Below, in pieces: positions 1 to 12,229 of a stretch of DNA of 64,000 nucleotides. The notes below the pieces were generated by a model. That model was not told the origin of the DNA. It worked only from the letters and a program-made list of their open reading frames with translations, and searched no databases. The position numbers and the translations under genes were made by a program. The stretch is from Diplocarpon mali. Its lineage: Eukaryota; Ascomycota; Leotiomycetes; Helotiales; Drepanopezizaceae. Position 1 is the first letter of the stretch. Each line of letters starts with the position of its first letter. The stretch spans positions 167,366 to 231,365 of the forward strand of contig JAENRP010000031.1 in assembly GCA_024741835.1 (NCBI GenBank), read 5' to 3'.

Positions 1-784
1 GGCGGCGAAGGATGGTCTGATAAGCGCTTTTCCAGCCACAGCCCGGCATCTTCGGCACGCTTGCAGGGGCAAAACTTAAATCCGCGGAATCGGTAAGGTG
101 AAGATACTCCATGGGAGGGTATTTCTCGAAGGTCGAAAGGGCAAGTAAGAAACGAGCCAACGGGAGATGCCGGGGATATCAGAGAAGGGAAAGAAGATGG
201 GGTCCGGGATGGGCTACGAGGAGAGCAGAAGAGAAGCGAATGGTCGAAATCTTTATTCTCGGTCTTGAAAGGAATACTTCAGATAAGTCAAGGATTTGGA
301 GCTGCCTCCGAGTACCTGATTAGTAGCAGAGAGTACAGAATACTCGCATAGAATACTCGTATAGACGGGAGTGCACGTAGTAGAGTACAGAGCTCGAGCT
401 GGGGGAACGGTTGCTGGCTTGTGGCGGACGACTTGTGGCTTGTCAGCATCATGGCCCCTGCGGCTACTATTGAAAGTACACAAACAAAACTCCATGATGC
501 TCGGAATGGGAGAATCGAGCTCTGGCATAGGCTTCCTCGCGGAAGCAGGCATTCTTGAGTTTCGAGCCAGCTGTCCTCCGTTCCGAGTGAGAAATGCCAT
601 TCGACATCTGCGAGTCTGCGAGGGCATAGGTACAGCTGAGGTGAGGGCGGGCGTACCTGAGCAAACGCACATCTGCGCGTACGGTACCCCACTAGCCTGC
701 CATCACAACCACCTGTTGTCATGCCACAACGCTGCAGCAACACCACGCCGAAGACTTGTGTCCACGCTTCTCCCCCTTCTTTAG
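1..784. other. No supported gene (left edge)
   Basis: Several overlapping frames are open on both strands here, but none shows a recognisable domain. The first 90 bases could be the end of an exon of a gene cut by the window edge, since a GTAAGG donor-like site follows near position 93. I could not identify any protein from it. The segment just before 785 is the promoter of the molybdopterin-domain gene. Confidence 0.4.
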
Positions 785-2105
785 ATGTTTTCGAGACTGT
801 CGCAAGCAACAAGACACCTCTCGCGCCCGCTGCCAAACTTCGCACACAGCTCTGCCGCCGCGGGCATCGCGAGTTCCTGGCGGATCATGACATCATCGAG
901 CGCGAACGAGCGGAACAACAAGACGATACATACGGCAGCATGTCTGATTATCGGGGACGAGGTGCTGGGAGGGAAGGTAGGAAGACGTCTATGATTCGAG
1001 AGCAAGATTGGCTATGCGATGTCTCGATTGATGATACGGGCTGACTTTCTAGACGGTGGATGTAGGTCAACGTGTCGCGGGAAGTAAACACATGCTGATG
1101 GGCATAGACGAATTCGGCGTACATGGCAAAGTTCTGCTTCAAGCTGGGAATGGTACCTCATCACTTCCATGTGATAACGGAGCGCGGTACTGACGAGATG
1201 GTGACCAGGCATTGAAGCGCATCGAAGTAATCGCAGATGATGAGGACGAGATAGTCGAAGCCGTCCAACGCATGAGCACAACCTACGACTTCGTAGTTAC
1301 AAGCGGCGGCATTGGTCCCACGTGAGTTATCCTCCCTCTCTTTTCCCCGCAAAACACTATCTCGTATCACGTCGCGTCTAACGAAAAATGTGCAAACAGC
1401 CACGACGACATAACCTACCAAAGCATCGCCAAAGCCTTCTCCCTCCCGCTCATCTTGCACGACGAAGCCTTCGCCAAGATGAAAAAACTCTCCAAGCCAC
1501 ACCCCTCACAACCGAACTTTTCCTGGGACGTTCCCTCGCCGGCCCTGAAAGCCAAGCTCCGCATGATCGAGCTGCCGACCGATACCTCGCGGCCCCTTTC
1601 CCAGCAGGTTATCTTCCCACAAGAGGATCTCTGGGTGCCGGTTGCGTGCATCAATGGTAACGTGCACGTCTTGCCGGGAGTCCCGCGGCTGTTCGAGAGG
1701 TTGCTGGATGGGCTGAAGCCCGTGCTGACCCCGAGACTGAGTGATCCCGACGGGAAAGGTATTTTGAGGGTGTTGATTTCGACACCACAGAGCGAGAGTG
1801 CCGTGGCGGCATATTTGGCGGAGCTGGCGGGGAGAGTGGAGCCGAGGGGGGTGAAGGTTGGCAGTTATCCGAGGTGGGGAAAGAAGAATAATACCGTTAC
1901 TTTGGTTGGACGGTGAGTTTTTTGCTTTTCTTTCTTTACTCCTTGTCCCTTGCTAGACAAGTGCCAACTAACACCGCTCAACTCCAGCGATCGCGACTTC
2001 CTCGAGAGCCTAGTTCCGGAAGTCGAACAAAATGTAGACGGCAAGCGCGTGCAGACCGAAGGCGAAGACGACATCGAGACGGACCCGCTGGCCAAGGAAT
2101 CATAG
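785..2105 (+). CDS. Molybdopterin-binding (MoCF_biosynth) domain protein
   Basis: Six exons: 785-976, 1053-1061, 1108-1152, 1209-1321, 1400-1912 and 1988-2105, giving 329 residues. The domain starts at about residue 50 with AACLIIGDEVLGGKTVDTNS and continues with VVTSGGIGPTHDD around residues 110-123, the glycine-rich signature of the MoaB/MogA/CinA N-terminal fold. Eukaryotic stand-alone members are related to the FAD synthetase and CinA families; their reaction is not well defined, and a role in nucleotide or FAD metabolism is inference. The first 45 residues are rich in Arg, Ser and Ala and could be a mitochondrial presequence. A second Met (near residue 35) could give a cytosolic form. 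Exon 2 is only 9 nt (Thr-Val-Asp), but it is needed to complete the TxDTNS motif. The ATG at 785 is the first in this frame. Confidence 0.85.
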
Positions 2106-2718
2106 CTTGCTTTTCATTCATCCAGCTCGGAGTATTAAATACTACTGCTCAACTTCGAGATCAAGTAACAAACTACTATAACATACCCAAAAAATATAGA
2201 TATAGCGTACAGAACTCTTAGAAAGCCGTTGTAGAACTCACTTTACGGGCTGCAGAGAACAGTCTAGTTTCTCGCTTATTTTTTGTCTGTTTTGTTTTGG
2301 TTCGTTTCAAGCCTTCTCGGCTCGAATCGCTGACACGTGCCGGAAAGGGGTGATTATTTAGCCGAGATGTTGTTGATACTTCCCTACCTATCGATGATGG
2401 ATATTATCTCTCAAAGTGTGAGTGTACACCTGACTCTTTATCGTAAACAGTAAGTGATGGCTGGGATATGTGATTATTGTTTAGGCAGTTACTGGGCCCT
2501 ATCTTCGGCACAACTACCCATCTTGCGGAGAGTGTGTCGACTTTGGGCACTAATAATTTTCGATGGAACGTGTACCTCCTAATATAGATCCTAGATTCCT
2601 TGTACTGACCGACTCTGGTGCTTCTCAACAGCTTAACATATGACCCTGGACGCCATTTCCATTTCCAGTTCACATCTCTATGCTCATACATTCGTACATA
2701 TCAAAACCTATTCCACGC
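2106..2718. other. Intergenic, convergent 3' ends
   Basis: This stretch lies between the stop of the molybdopterin-domain gene and the stop of the oppositely oriented PI31 gene. It should carry both 3' untranslated regions. I see no gene or RNA in it. Confidence 0.5.
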
Positions 2719-3933
2719 TTAGAGAAAATCATTCCCTCCAAAGCCTCCAAACGGATTTGGTGGTCTTCCTCCCGAGCCTCGTCGTGGCCCATCACCCGGT
2801 CCCAGCGGATCATACCTGGCTCCAGGAGGCGCCCTTCCATCTCCACCTCTGCCCTGTCCTTGACCCCCGAATAGAGGGTCATCAAACGTCGGGTGCATCC
2901 CGCCCCCAAACCCACCAGGTCCACCCCCCACAAAACTTCCTCTGAGTGGATCTCCTGGACCCAGACCCGGCGGATTTAAATCATCGTGGCCGATTCCAAA
3001 AGGCGCCCCGGCACCGGGAAACGGGCGCGCCATCCCACGGAGGGGACGCTGCAAGTCATACTCGTCATCAAAACCTGGAGGTGGGAAGTCGCCAGCTGGG
3101 AGGGGCTGGTTGGGTGGTAAGGCGAGCGGGTCGACGAAGGGGTAGGGACGGGCTGGAGCAGGGAGGCCCGGATTGCTGAGGGGGTCTTGTTGGGGTTGTC
3201 GGCGGGCGTGAGATTCTTCGCGAGAGTCGTGGGCGTCGCGGGAAGCGGCTGATTCTTGATAGCCTTCTTTGTGGAGGTTGGGGATGAGTTTCTGGATGAT
3301 GGTAGTTTTGAATTCTGTGGCTAGGTCTGTGGGGTGTTAGCCTGAGATCTTACTTGATGTGGACTGACGGTACTGACCTTGAATCCGGTGGGTAGTTGTG
3401 AAGATAGCTTTCAGCTTGTCTTCCAGGTCTGATCTGTCCTCCTCGCCATCTGCTGTGAGCGTAATGCGTAGTGGCAGAGCAGCGTTGGAGACGTAGTCCT
3501 TGGCAATGATCTCGAATCTGCTGATCCTCTCATCACCTAGCCCAATCCCCCTAATCTCCGCTTTACCTCCTAGCCGGTCGACTTTCACTACGTATTCCAT
3601 GGAGGACTGCGAGTGTGCGTAGAGGAAAGAGTAAGAGCCGAAAGACGAGTTCCATTTTTCTGACAGGCGGGGTGCGAGCTTCTGGCATTCTGCTTCTGGA
3701 ATGGTGTAAGCCTTGATACATGTAGTAGGGACTGGTTGTGCCTCACCATTTTTCTGTCCCTCTCCATATCCGAGTATTCTAAACCCAACCGCTGTCATGC
3801 ATGCGTGCGCGAAGAGGGCGATAACTTCGTAGGAGCTGCTGAAGTCGGATCCGGTGTCTCCTTTTGTGTGTGTAGGGATAGCATCTGCCATGTGTTTGAG
3901 AATACTCTCAGTACTCAGTGGATTATTCGCCAT
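2719..3933 (-). CDS. PI31-type proteasome regulator (PSMF1 family)
   Basis: Two exons, 3378-3933 and 2719-3326, with a 51-nt intron that carries a CTGAC-like branch site; 387 residues. Residues about 15-185 resemble the PI31 N-terminal (FP) domain. The C-terminal third is Pro/Gly-rich and contains the PI31_Prot_C-like pattern ARYDPLGPGDGPRRG followed by NPFGGFGGNDFL at the very end. PI31 proteins bind the 20S proteasome through the flexible C-terminal tail and act in proteasome regulation or assembly. The final residues are Asp-Phe-Leu rather than the canonical hydrophobic-Tyr-any ending, so tail docking may differ. The family call rests on the domain order and the tail composition. The start ATG is the first in frame and heads the conserved N-terminal domain. 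Confidence 0.85.
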
Positions 3934-5197
3934 GCTGTGTGTACGGCGTGGTGCCTTATATTAATTCGAGGAAGTTATTAACTGGAATCTATGTCAAGAC
4001 AACGTTGGCCTTATCGTTTTGGAGGCGATCGGACCAGATGGAGACTTCTTTGCTGCATAAAGGCGAGTGAAGTCGAGGATAGTGGGGTTGCGAAGCTGAG
4101 CTGCCTGGAGCTGGACAGGCGAAAGCTTTCAAGCCACCGCCCCTCCTCCGCGAAACACTAGCGGCCGCCACCGCCCCTCCTCGCTATTGGTGCAAAGCCA
4201 CAATCTAATTCCTCTCAACTGATGCATCCCTTGGTCGGTAGGTACTTACAGCTAGGGTCTTCTTGGAAAGTGTCACGATAGTTAAACAGCAGCCTAGCGA
4301 TGTGCGACCGTTGAGCTAAACCGAGACAATGGCCAATCCTCGAAATTTTGCGGCCTACTCGATTTCCAAGCATCCCGCAAAATATTCACTACCACAGGTC
4401 GTCTCAATATCACAGACTGAAAAGCAATACTACTACCGGGCAGGTCGGCAAGGAATGTCGAGAGGTTTCAGGATAGCGACGAATATAGCCGCACATGGGA
4501 GAAAATGCAGAAAGTAAATATTTCATGCTAAAAAACCTGACTTGGTAAAAGTAGAGAGAAATGATTGCGAGGTCGTGATAGGGCAAGCCAGTAAAGAGCT
4601 AGAAGAGTGATGATAACGACGGCAGGCAAGAGAGACTGTTTATACGTTTGTGATATTCTACTCTCCTAGTAGGAGGAGCTGTGTAGAAGAAGAAATGCTC
4701 TAATGCGAGTGTTCGCATACAAGTCGACATTGTATTGAGGAGTTTGGACCTCTCACGCTCTCACGAGTCTGGTACTTTAAGCTCGACTACGCTCCTAGCC
4801 GATGTGAGCAGCTAAGAAGGCTACGACCGCGTTTCTGATGCACAAACAATAGATGCTCGCTTTTGCACTAGGACGAACCCACATATTTTACTTTCCATGC
4901 GGCGCAGGACCAGTTCATGGAACAAGGCTAGTGGAGATATAATCGTAAAACGTCATTTCTACTCTTTAATACCTAGAGGAACCTAGGTAGAATCAGGTTC
5001 TTTACCCTGTACTCTCGAGGAGCGAGCACGACTTGGCTACACTGCCCATCCTGTGGTACTAGTACGTCCTGAACGCGTGTTGTTAAAGCGGCACGTCGTC
5101 TCAATTTTAGCGGCGCGCATTCACTCAGCATGGCGATTCCACCACCCTCTTCAATTCATGAACCTGGCATTGCTTCCCTTCATTGAGTTGAATCACC
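3934..5197. other. Intergenic, divergent promoters
   Basis: About 1.26 kb separates the divergent starts of the PI31 gene and the Yvc1-type channel gene. Only short open frames occur, for example 62 codons from 4329, with no recognisable similarity. I see no RNA gene. Confidence 0.5.
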
Positions 5198-7703
5198 ATG
5201 GAGATCCCAGGGTCTGCTCTGGGTTCCATGAAGCCTCCTAAACTCCCAACAATCGGACCAAACGATCCATTTGCCAAGATTGTCAAAGCCTTGTCCTTGT
5301 ATAGTAGTCGTTGATTTACAACATGGTTCTTACTGACTGCGAAAAGCTACCTCGTCGACGAGCTGCATGTGCCCTCTACCTTTGAGCAATTACGAACCAC
5401 CTCCGCGGGCAACAAGATTCGGATATTGGTGGATCACCTCGTCACCAATGTCACAAATCCCGCCTTGGTCAATGCGCTCTTGTCAGTACTATACAAGACT
5501 CGGGAAAAAATCGCTCACAAAAATTGGACAGAACACTGAAATGGCACTTTTCAACCCTCGATGTCGACGATCGCGGATTGAACGAGACCCGAGCCAATGC
5601 ATGCGAGATCGTCGCCTGGCGATTCCTAACACGGCTGTCCGAACGTGATGCGGTTAACTTTTGCCTGTACGAACTGCCAGAAGTCGCAATCGAGGAAGCT
5701 GTGCCAGAATCAGCGGATCCTTGCGACGTCGAGGCAACCGAACGAACAAGTCTCCTACCGCAATTTAGAGCGCGGGACTATTCTCGACCAATGACACCTA
5801 CCCGGCCTGGGAGCAAACGAGCGGAGATGCTGCGGTCGATATCACACATGGGGTCTCAGTCTATGCCGGATCAGTATGTGGAAGAGGAAGATGAGACAGA
5901 CCCGACATCCTCGTTCACGGGCCTGAATGCGCTGGAGATTGCTGCGGTGGCAGATTGCAAGAAGTTCATCAGTCAAAGGATCGTCCAGAAAATCATCACT
6001 GGGATCTGGAGGGGTGATATCACATTCTGGGCGAAACTGAGCTTTCATACGAAGAAGAAACCACAGTTCTATAACAAGAAACGCTCTGACCCTTTCACGC
6101 GGCTTCGGGTACCGAGGTACATAAAGGCATTCGAAATCCTCTTCTTCGCTACTTTTCTGTTCCTCTACTACGCCGTGCTTGTTGAGCGGAATCCGTGAGT
6201 CTACTACCCTCCTAGAACTCTCGCGGTCTGACTTCGCCAGCAGTTATCACATTACTTGTCTCGAGGTTACTCTATACATCTGGTTCGCAGCATTCTCATA
6301 CGACGAGCTCGGAGAGTTCATTGATGCCGGATCGATATTCTATGCCGTGGATATCTGGAACGGATGTGATATAATCATCATTCTCATCGGCGCTGCTTTT
6401 GCGACCACAAGTGAGCGATTTTGTTTCCCAGTGAGGTTGGTTATATTTCTAATACCAGAACAGGGGTTGTGGGAATATACAAAGATAGTGACCCTATAAC
6501 AGACACTGCGTTTGACATCCTGTCCCTCGAAGCTTTGTTTATGGTGCCAAGGATATGTTCGCTTCTCAGTTTACATCCGTACTTTGGGACCCTCATTCCC
6601 TGCCTGAAACAGATGACAAAAGATTTCGTTAAGTTCATGGTGGTAGTGGCTGTGCTCTACATCGGGTTCCTCACAACCTTCACTCTGCTGGCTCGAGACA
6701 ATTTTAGTCTATCCAATATGAGCTGGATCTTGATCAAGGTTTTCTTTGGATCAAGTTATCTGGGATTTGTAGGTCCTTACACTGCTTGACAAAGAACAAA
6801 GCTAACCAACTTCTAGGACATCATGAGCGATGTAGGGCTGAACCCGCCATCTCTACGAAAATCAGCTAATTCTCTCAGATCAACCCAAAGCTCGGCCCGC
6901 CTCTGATGCTCATCTTTGTTTGCATGACCAACATCCTCCTGATCACATCACTAATCAGTATCTTGAGTGATAGTTTCTCGAGAGTCATTGCACACGCAAG
7001 GTTAGTGCTGCATACTGGTAACGAATGTCCTCAGCTCACAGGGACAGGGAGGAATATTTGTTCGTCTACTCGGTCTATGTCCTTGAGGTATGCATCGAAT
7101 AATCTCTAATAATTCACCGCTAACAAGCTACAGGCATCAACCAGCAACCGACTGACACATTTCTACCCACCACTGGTATATTTCCCGCCCCACACCCCAC
7201 TCATATCTAACAATCCTCAGAATCTCATTCCTCTAATTCTAATCCGCCCCCTCCGACTCTTCCTCTCCGCAGAAGACTTGCGCCGCACCCGTATTGTAAC
7301 GTTGAAAGTTACGCATTCGCCCATCGTGGCTGCGATTTGGGTCTTTGAAAAGGCCCACGAAAAAGCAAACGGCGGTGCCTGGGCATTCCAGTCGATCGGA
7401 CCCGGATTCAACCGTCTCGAGTCCCTATCAAGCTCCTCGGCCAAGAAGCAGCGACCGTTCCTCACAAACCGCATGAGTGGGAAGAGGGAATCGCCGCATT
7501 TCGCTAGTCCTGACACGCCGACTGAGGACGGAGCTAGCAGCCCAAAGGAAGAAGACGGAACTGTGAGAGGGAAGAAGGAGCGGGAAGGGGCATTTGTCGT
7601 CAGTAATGCGCAGTTGGAGAACCAAGTGCGGGATTTGAGTATCAAGATCGCGGAGCTGACCGCTCTAATTATGGCGCAGCAGGGTACGCCACAGGAGGAG
7701 TGA
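5198..7703 (+). CDS. Yvc1-type vacuolar TRP-like calcium channel
   Basis: Ten exons: 5198-5298 (first donor uncertain), 5347-5481, 5532-6194, 6241-6410, 6464-6768, 6817-6831, 6879-7000, 7048-7087, 7134-7175 and 7221-7703; 691 residues. The cytosolic N-terminus is followed by hydrophobic segments including ILFFATFLFLYYAVLVE, LYIWFAAFSYDELGEF, CDIIIILIGAAFATT, FVKFMVVVAVLYIGFLTTF and PLMLIFVCMTNILLITSLIS. The segment before the last helix (IKVFFGSSYLGFDIM) fits a pore helix and filter. A conserved EEYLFVYSVYVLEAST stretch follows, and the C-terminus ends in a short coiled coil (about residues 665-690). Yvc1 releases vacuolar Ca2+ on stretch or hyperosmotic shock. Exon 6 is 15 nt. Intron 7 has tandem acceptors 6 nt apart; the downstream one gives HAREEYLFVY. 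The first donor could be 5293 instead of 5299, which shortens the protein by two residues. Confidence 0.85.
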
Positions 7704-8631
7704 GTTACTGCGGTGCATCACTGCACCTTTGTACATGCTTATGGGACTGAGACTATGATGTTACGGACTTGGAGCGGCATTCTTTGGATGCTGTTGATGT
7801 AAATACCAACGACGGATGGGTCGGCCTTTGAAGGAAGATGGAGGTTTTCCCTTCCTGCATTTCTGCACCCGCGCACATGCTTAAATCGCTCCAGCCCAAT
7901 CGCACACCATCAGGACAAAAGTCCGGCAAGCAAATTCTCCCATCTGGACACCCTTAGTCCCGCACAAGGCTCCGTAGCACATCTACAGCTTTGCATCGCG
8001 GGAATCGGGTGATTATTATCCTTCATACCATTCTCCACTCCTCACTCCTACCCACCTTTTGAGTCTTCATCACCGCAGGATCTTCGCATTCGGACTTTGA
8101 TCTCAAGTACCCCTCGGATAGAAAGAAACATCCATCTGAACTCTATTGGCCTTTGGAAAGATTAGTCTTCGCCTTGCTTTCTTTTCCTTTGTCATCAAGA
8201 TGGTTTGCAAAAGCGGGCATAGATGTTTGACTCTTGGTATTGTCGTGGCACGAGTTGGGGTGTTACTGCATATGCCAGCGGTATGGACCCTGAAATGGAC
8301 CCTTTTGTCGCTAAGTGGTGAGCTGACCGAAGCAGGTATGTCGTCTTTTGGGAGAGACTGATACAACACCGTGGCCCGGCTTAGGAGTGAAAGCTCCTTT
8401 TTCAGGATTACAAGGACCGAGTTCCCCGGATCTGCAGCCCTCGATTTCTGCTGCTGGTCTCTTGATTTACATCATCGAATGCAACTTCGCCACGGACATT
8501 GTACTTGCTATACAAGCATACATCGAGCCCAAGGATTCTTCGCGTAGACCAGTCAAGCACATTCAGGCACGACCACGAGACTTCCACCAAGAATAACACG
8601 AATACAAACAAAATCCAGCAAACCATCCAAA
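7704..8631. other. Intergenic
   Basis: No gene is supported between the channel gene and the PhzF relic. Short open frames around 8146-8640 show no domain. Confidence 0.45.
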
Positions 8632-9827
8632 ATGGAGCCAATAACCCCTCGACTCGCGCTCCCTACTACAACAGAGTAACCACAAACCCTCTCCTTTACT
8701 ACCCTCGATGTCTTAACTTCTACGCCCTACCGCGGTGACCCCCTCGCCCTAATCCGTATCCCAGCTTCTCTTCGACACCTCATTACCCAGCCCTAGAAGC
8801 AGAGTAAGGCTGCCGAATTCAACTTCAGCGAATCTATTTTCGTGCACGAGCAATCCGATCCTGGGGTTGCAGAGTGGAATGTGGAGATATTCACCAGTGA
8901 TGCCGAGTTGCCCTTCGTAGGGCATCCGACTATAGGTGCGGCGAGCTATGTGCTGAACTCTGCGGGTACGGGCGAGGGATACATAGGAGCAGGGAAGGGG
9001 AAGGGGAGAGGATGGCTGATCAGGAAGGCTGGTTCCGTGGAGACCAGCTTGGTCGTCGACTCCTCCGTCCCCGCGGGTGTGTATATCAACGGACATGACA
9101 CCGGGCCTGGGAGGGTCCAAGCTGATATCCCATACATTGTCCACCTCCATCACACACCATTGGCGACCTCGACCGTCCCATCCCGGGCCTCTCGCTACAC
9201 CCGACCATCGCAAATGCGGAACTTAGAGCCCCCATCGTGAGTATAGTAAAGTGCATGACGTTCCTGCTGGTAAGACTGGAGACGGTGGAGATGTTGGCCG
9301 AGGTAAGGTTCGTGGGTGAGGATGTGAGTTCCCATGGGGTATTGGACCGGGAATGGGGGACGATCCGTATGTGCTCTTTTTCGTGTTGATTTCTACCCTG
9401 TTTTCCAGTTCTGGGGACGAGATCTTGTCAATTTTCAATCTGGGTTTGTTCTGTAGATAAGTGCTGACTCGCCTCCAGTTGTAGCGAAGTAGTACTTCGT
9501 CGTTCTATCTTCTCAGTCACAAAACCCTGGATACCCAAAGAAACCCGTGGGATCCTAACAAGAGTCAGAAGCCGCGTGCTGGAATCAGCCATGGAAGACC
9601 CTGCCACAGGCAGTGCGGCGTCTGCGCTTAGCAGTTATTTGGTATTGCAGCACGTGGCGCGTGGCAGGAATGTGTTTGAGATCACGCAAGGGGCGGAGAT
9701 GGGGAGAGAGAGTAATATTGGAGTTGAGGTGCTCGTGGGCGAGGGAGAGGAGCTCACCAGGAGGGTCGAAGGCGTGAGGTTGAGTAAGGATGTAGTTGTT
9801 ATTATGGAAGGGAGTCTAAGGATCTGA
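8632..9827 (+). pseudogene. PhzF-family (phenazine biosynthesis-like) protein, broken
   Basis: Translated pieces follow the PhzF fold in order: FTTLDVLTSTPYRGDPLALI near the N-terminus, EFNFSESIFVHE, then ELPFVGHPTIGAASYVL (the GHPT motif), then PIVSIVKCMTFLLVRLE, then MEDPATGSAASALSSYL near the C-terminus. Family members are isomerases or epimerases of small acids and amino acids. The reading frame is broken repeatedly: stop TAA at 8677, stop TAG at 8794, a one-base frame change near 9160, stop TAG at 9490 and a second frame change near 9530. A genuine intron with GTATGT donor and CTGAC branch lies at 9367-9478 and cannot explain these lesions. The last exon ends cleanly at 9827. All three stops could come from Gln codons by C-to-T change in a CpA context, as in RIP, but this is inference. 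Confidence 0.85.
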
Positions 9828-12229
9828 TGCTTTTATGCTATAGGAAGAATGGTGGAGGTGATGGGTGCTTGATCTATGGACGGCGATTTACTGAAACTAC
9901 ATCGGTAGGTATTTATGTCTGGGCTTCTTTACACTACACGTATTGACTTGAGGCATATTTCCATACCAAAGTAAACAGCCGGTTTGTAGGACTGTGTTGC
10001 AGCAGTTTGCTCCCTGGATCCAATTAGGACTTGCTTCACTGCATTATTTGTTCTTGATCTGGTCTTCTGGGTACACGAAAATATTGGAAATCTCACGACA
10101 CAAGACTAGTATAAAACCCAGATCGCTGGTATTAATGATTATCTCTCGGCTTGTCAACTGCTCTGTTTGCTGACTATTGAATTCCACAGGAATTGAAAGA
10201 ATAGTATGTCTCTACTTGATTTGCGGTATTCAGGGTAATCTTTGCTGAATTTTTGCTGCAGAATCGTATAAATACTGGGCTGGGAATGATCTGGGGGGTT
10301 AGCTTGAAGGCGACGTTCATGTAAGACCACTCTAACCCCTGAACACAGAGACTTTTAAATTTAGTATGCTCTTACTTGATGTTGCTACTCCAGATAGATT
10401 ATGAATCAGATGCTGGCGTTCAAAGATAAAGAATCATTTCTTCTTGGTCTTCACCTTACTTCTCTTGTTTCATTTATTCTGCAGAAGAAGCCAGCCATAC
10501 GCTTCTTACTACCACTGTTTTCCTATAATGTAGCACCTTGTCCATCACTATGCAAGTTTGTTCTGAGATAGCTTTCGAAATACTTTGTTGTTGTTTTGGA
10601 ATTAGTGAATTTAGTACTGCTGTTGTTGTTGCTGTTGTTGTTGCTGTTGCTATCACTTTAAGAACTATGGGCCATAGGCAGGTGGGGCGTGGATTAGGAG
10701 TGTGTTGTTTTGAGTTCGGTGGGCGAGGTGAGATCAATACAACCACAACCACGCCGAATACAAACAATAATGTCTCGCAGCTTGAATACTAACAACCTTT
10801 CTTCGCATCTTGTATACCTGCCAGAGGTGAAGTCAATACAGTTACCATGTTAATTGGCATTTTCTCACAACCTCTGCTAAGCAGCGTTATAACATTTCTA
10901 CCAATCTAAAAATCTATCTTGACCGCAACTTCGGTCTTCGAGCTTCGAGATGGAGTCGAATATCATGGGCGGAGTAGCTATCGACAAGGAAAGGGTAGAG
11001 TCCTTTTAAACACATGGCGGAAAGGAGAAACACTCGTTACACGGAAATCAACGGGTCAATAGTGTCACGGCGCGCCGACTGAGACAAGACTGGGACAGAT
11101 GATGCGGCAGAATCTAGGAATAGGTCGAGTTATTACTTCAGTGTGTTTAGAAATAGGCCGCAAGAATCGCTTTAACGCTTGAAAGATTATTTTGATAGTT
11201 TGGACTGTTTTCTAAGGATAGACCTTCCAACCGATAGGCTTACGTAGTTGAGTCCTAGTACTTACAATCGTTACTTTAGAATTCTATAAGATGATTGATC
11301 TCATCGACTTCATAGACTTGTGCCTTGCTCTCGCCATCACAAATAGCAGAATAATCGTTGGTTATCTTAGGAGTCGGGTATCCGATGGCCGAATTGTTGA
11401 ACACAAGAATGTCGGAATCAATTAAATGAATTTGTGGTTTACAGGAGGTGAGTCTGCTCTGCTCTGCTCTCGGTCGACTTTGTTCAACGCTACTACCTCT
11501 GTACGCGCAGAAAGATCAGAAGGAGAAGACAAACCACTGGACCATCTGCAGGCACAGATGACCCTTCATTGGAGCTTCGATTTCCCCATTTTGGTGGCCT
11601 AATATGGATAGAGAAACTGCGCACTCAAAATCCATAATCTTCAAGTCTTGTATGTTTGCCTTTGATGTCAAAACCCCATAAATAATCGAAAGTCCGGCTC
11701 TCATCCGACCGATGTCATAGACCTGCAACGTATAGAGGCTACCTTTCCTAGCCCAACAAACTTCTCTCAAGACCTATACCATATTCGCTAGGGAGATATT
11801 GAGATTGGCGGCCAGCGCAAGGTTAAACTTTCGTGGAAGTTCAAGTTTACTGTTTCTTTCGGACATGGGAATACCCGTAAGATCAGAGGTTCAGCTGACA
11901 GCGTGCTCGCGCAGAAGCTCTGTACAATATCAGAGTAAGGGGTCGCGGAGGCTTAGGAGATTTTCGCACAGATGATATGGCAAGAAGTGCTAGAATGCAG
12001 ATACCGCAACTCGCTGGCCTGCCAGGACAAGCTACAAGCATACTGGAGATACCGAATTCTGCCGGACGTAACCAAAGGCCGTGTCTCTGTGAACCTGTGG
12101 CAATTCTTTCCATTGTCTTCAGCAGAGGTACACATGCTTGAAGCTGCGCGCTCCACAGACAGGTTAACGAGCAAAATGATCCCTCTTTCAACCCAGCACA
12201 ACCCATGTAAGGCAGAAGCGCTCCGTCTT
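9828..12229. other. Intergenic between two relics
   Basis: About 2.4 kb without a supportable gene. It contains a CTG/TTG-type microsatellite at about 10614-10652 and a short GCTCT repeat near 11453-11472. Small open frames on the minus strand (11516-11770, 11883-12206) show no domain. Confidence 0.4.
10614..10652. repeat. Trinucleotide microsatellite (TGT/TGC)
   Basis: Runs of TGT and TGC triplets follow each other for about 39 nt. It is an imperfect simple repeat in non-coding sequence. Confidence 0.8.

Noticed and set aside
4329..4517. 62-codon ATG frame between divergent genes
   Set aside because: It is short, has no similarity and lies in a divergent promoter region.
9367..9478. Insertion in the PhzF relic
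   Set aside because: It has GTATGT donor, CTGAC branch and CAG acceptor, so it is an ordinary intron and not a lesion.
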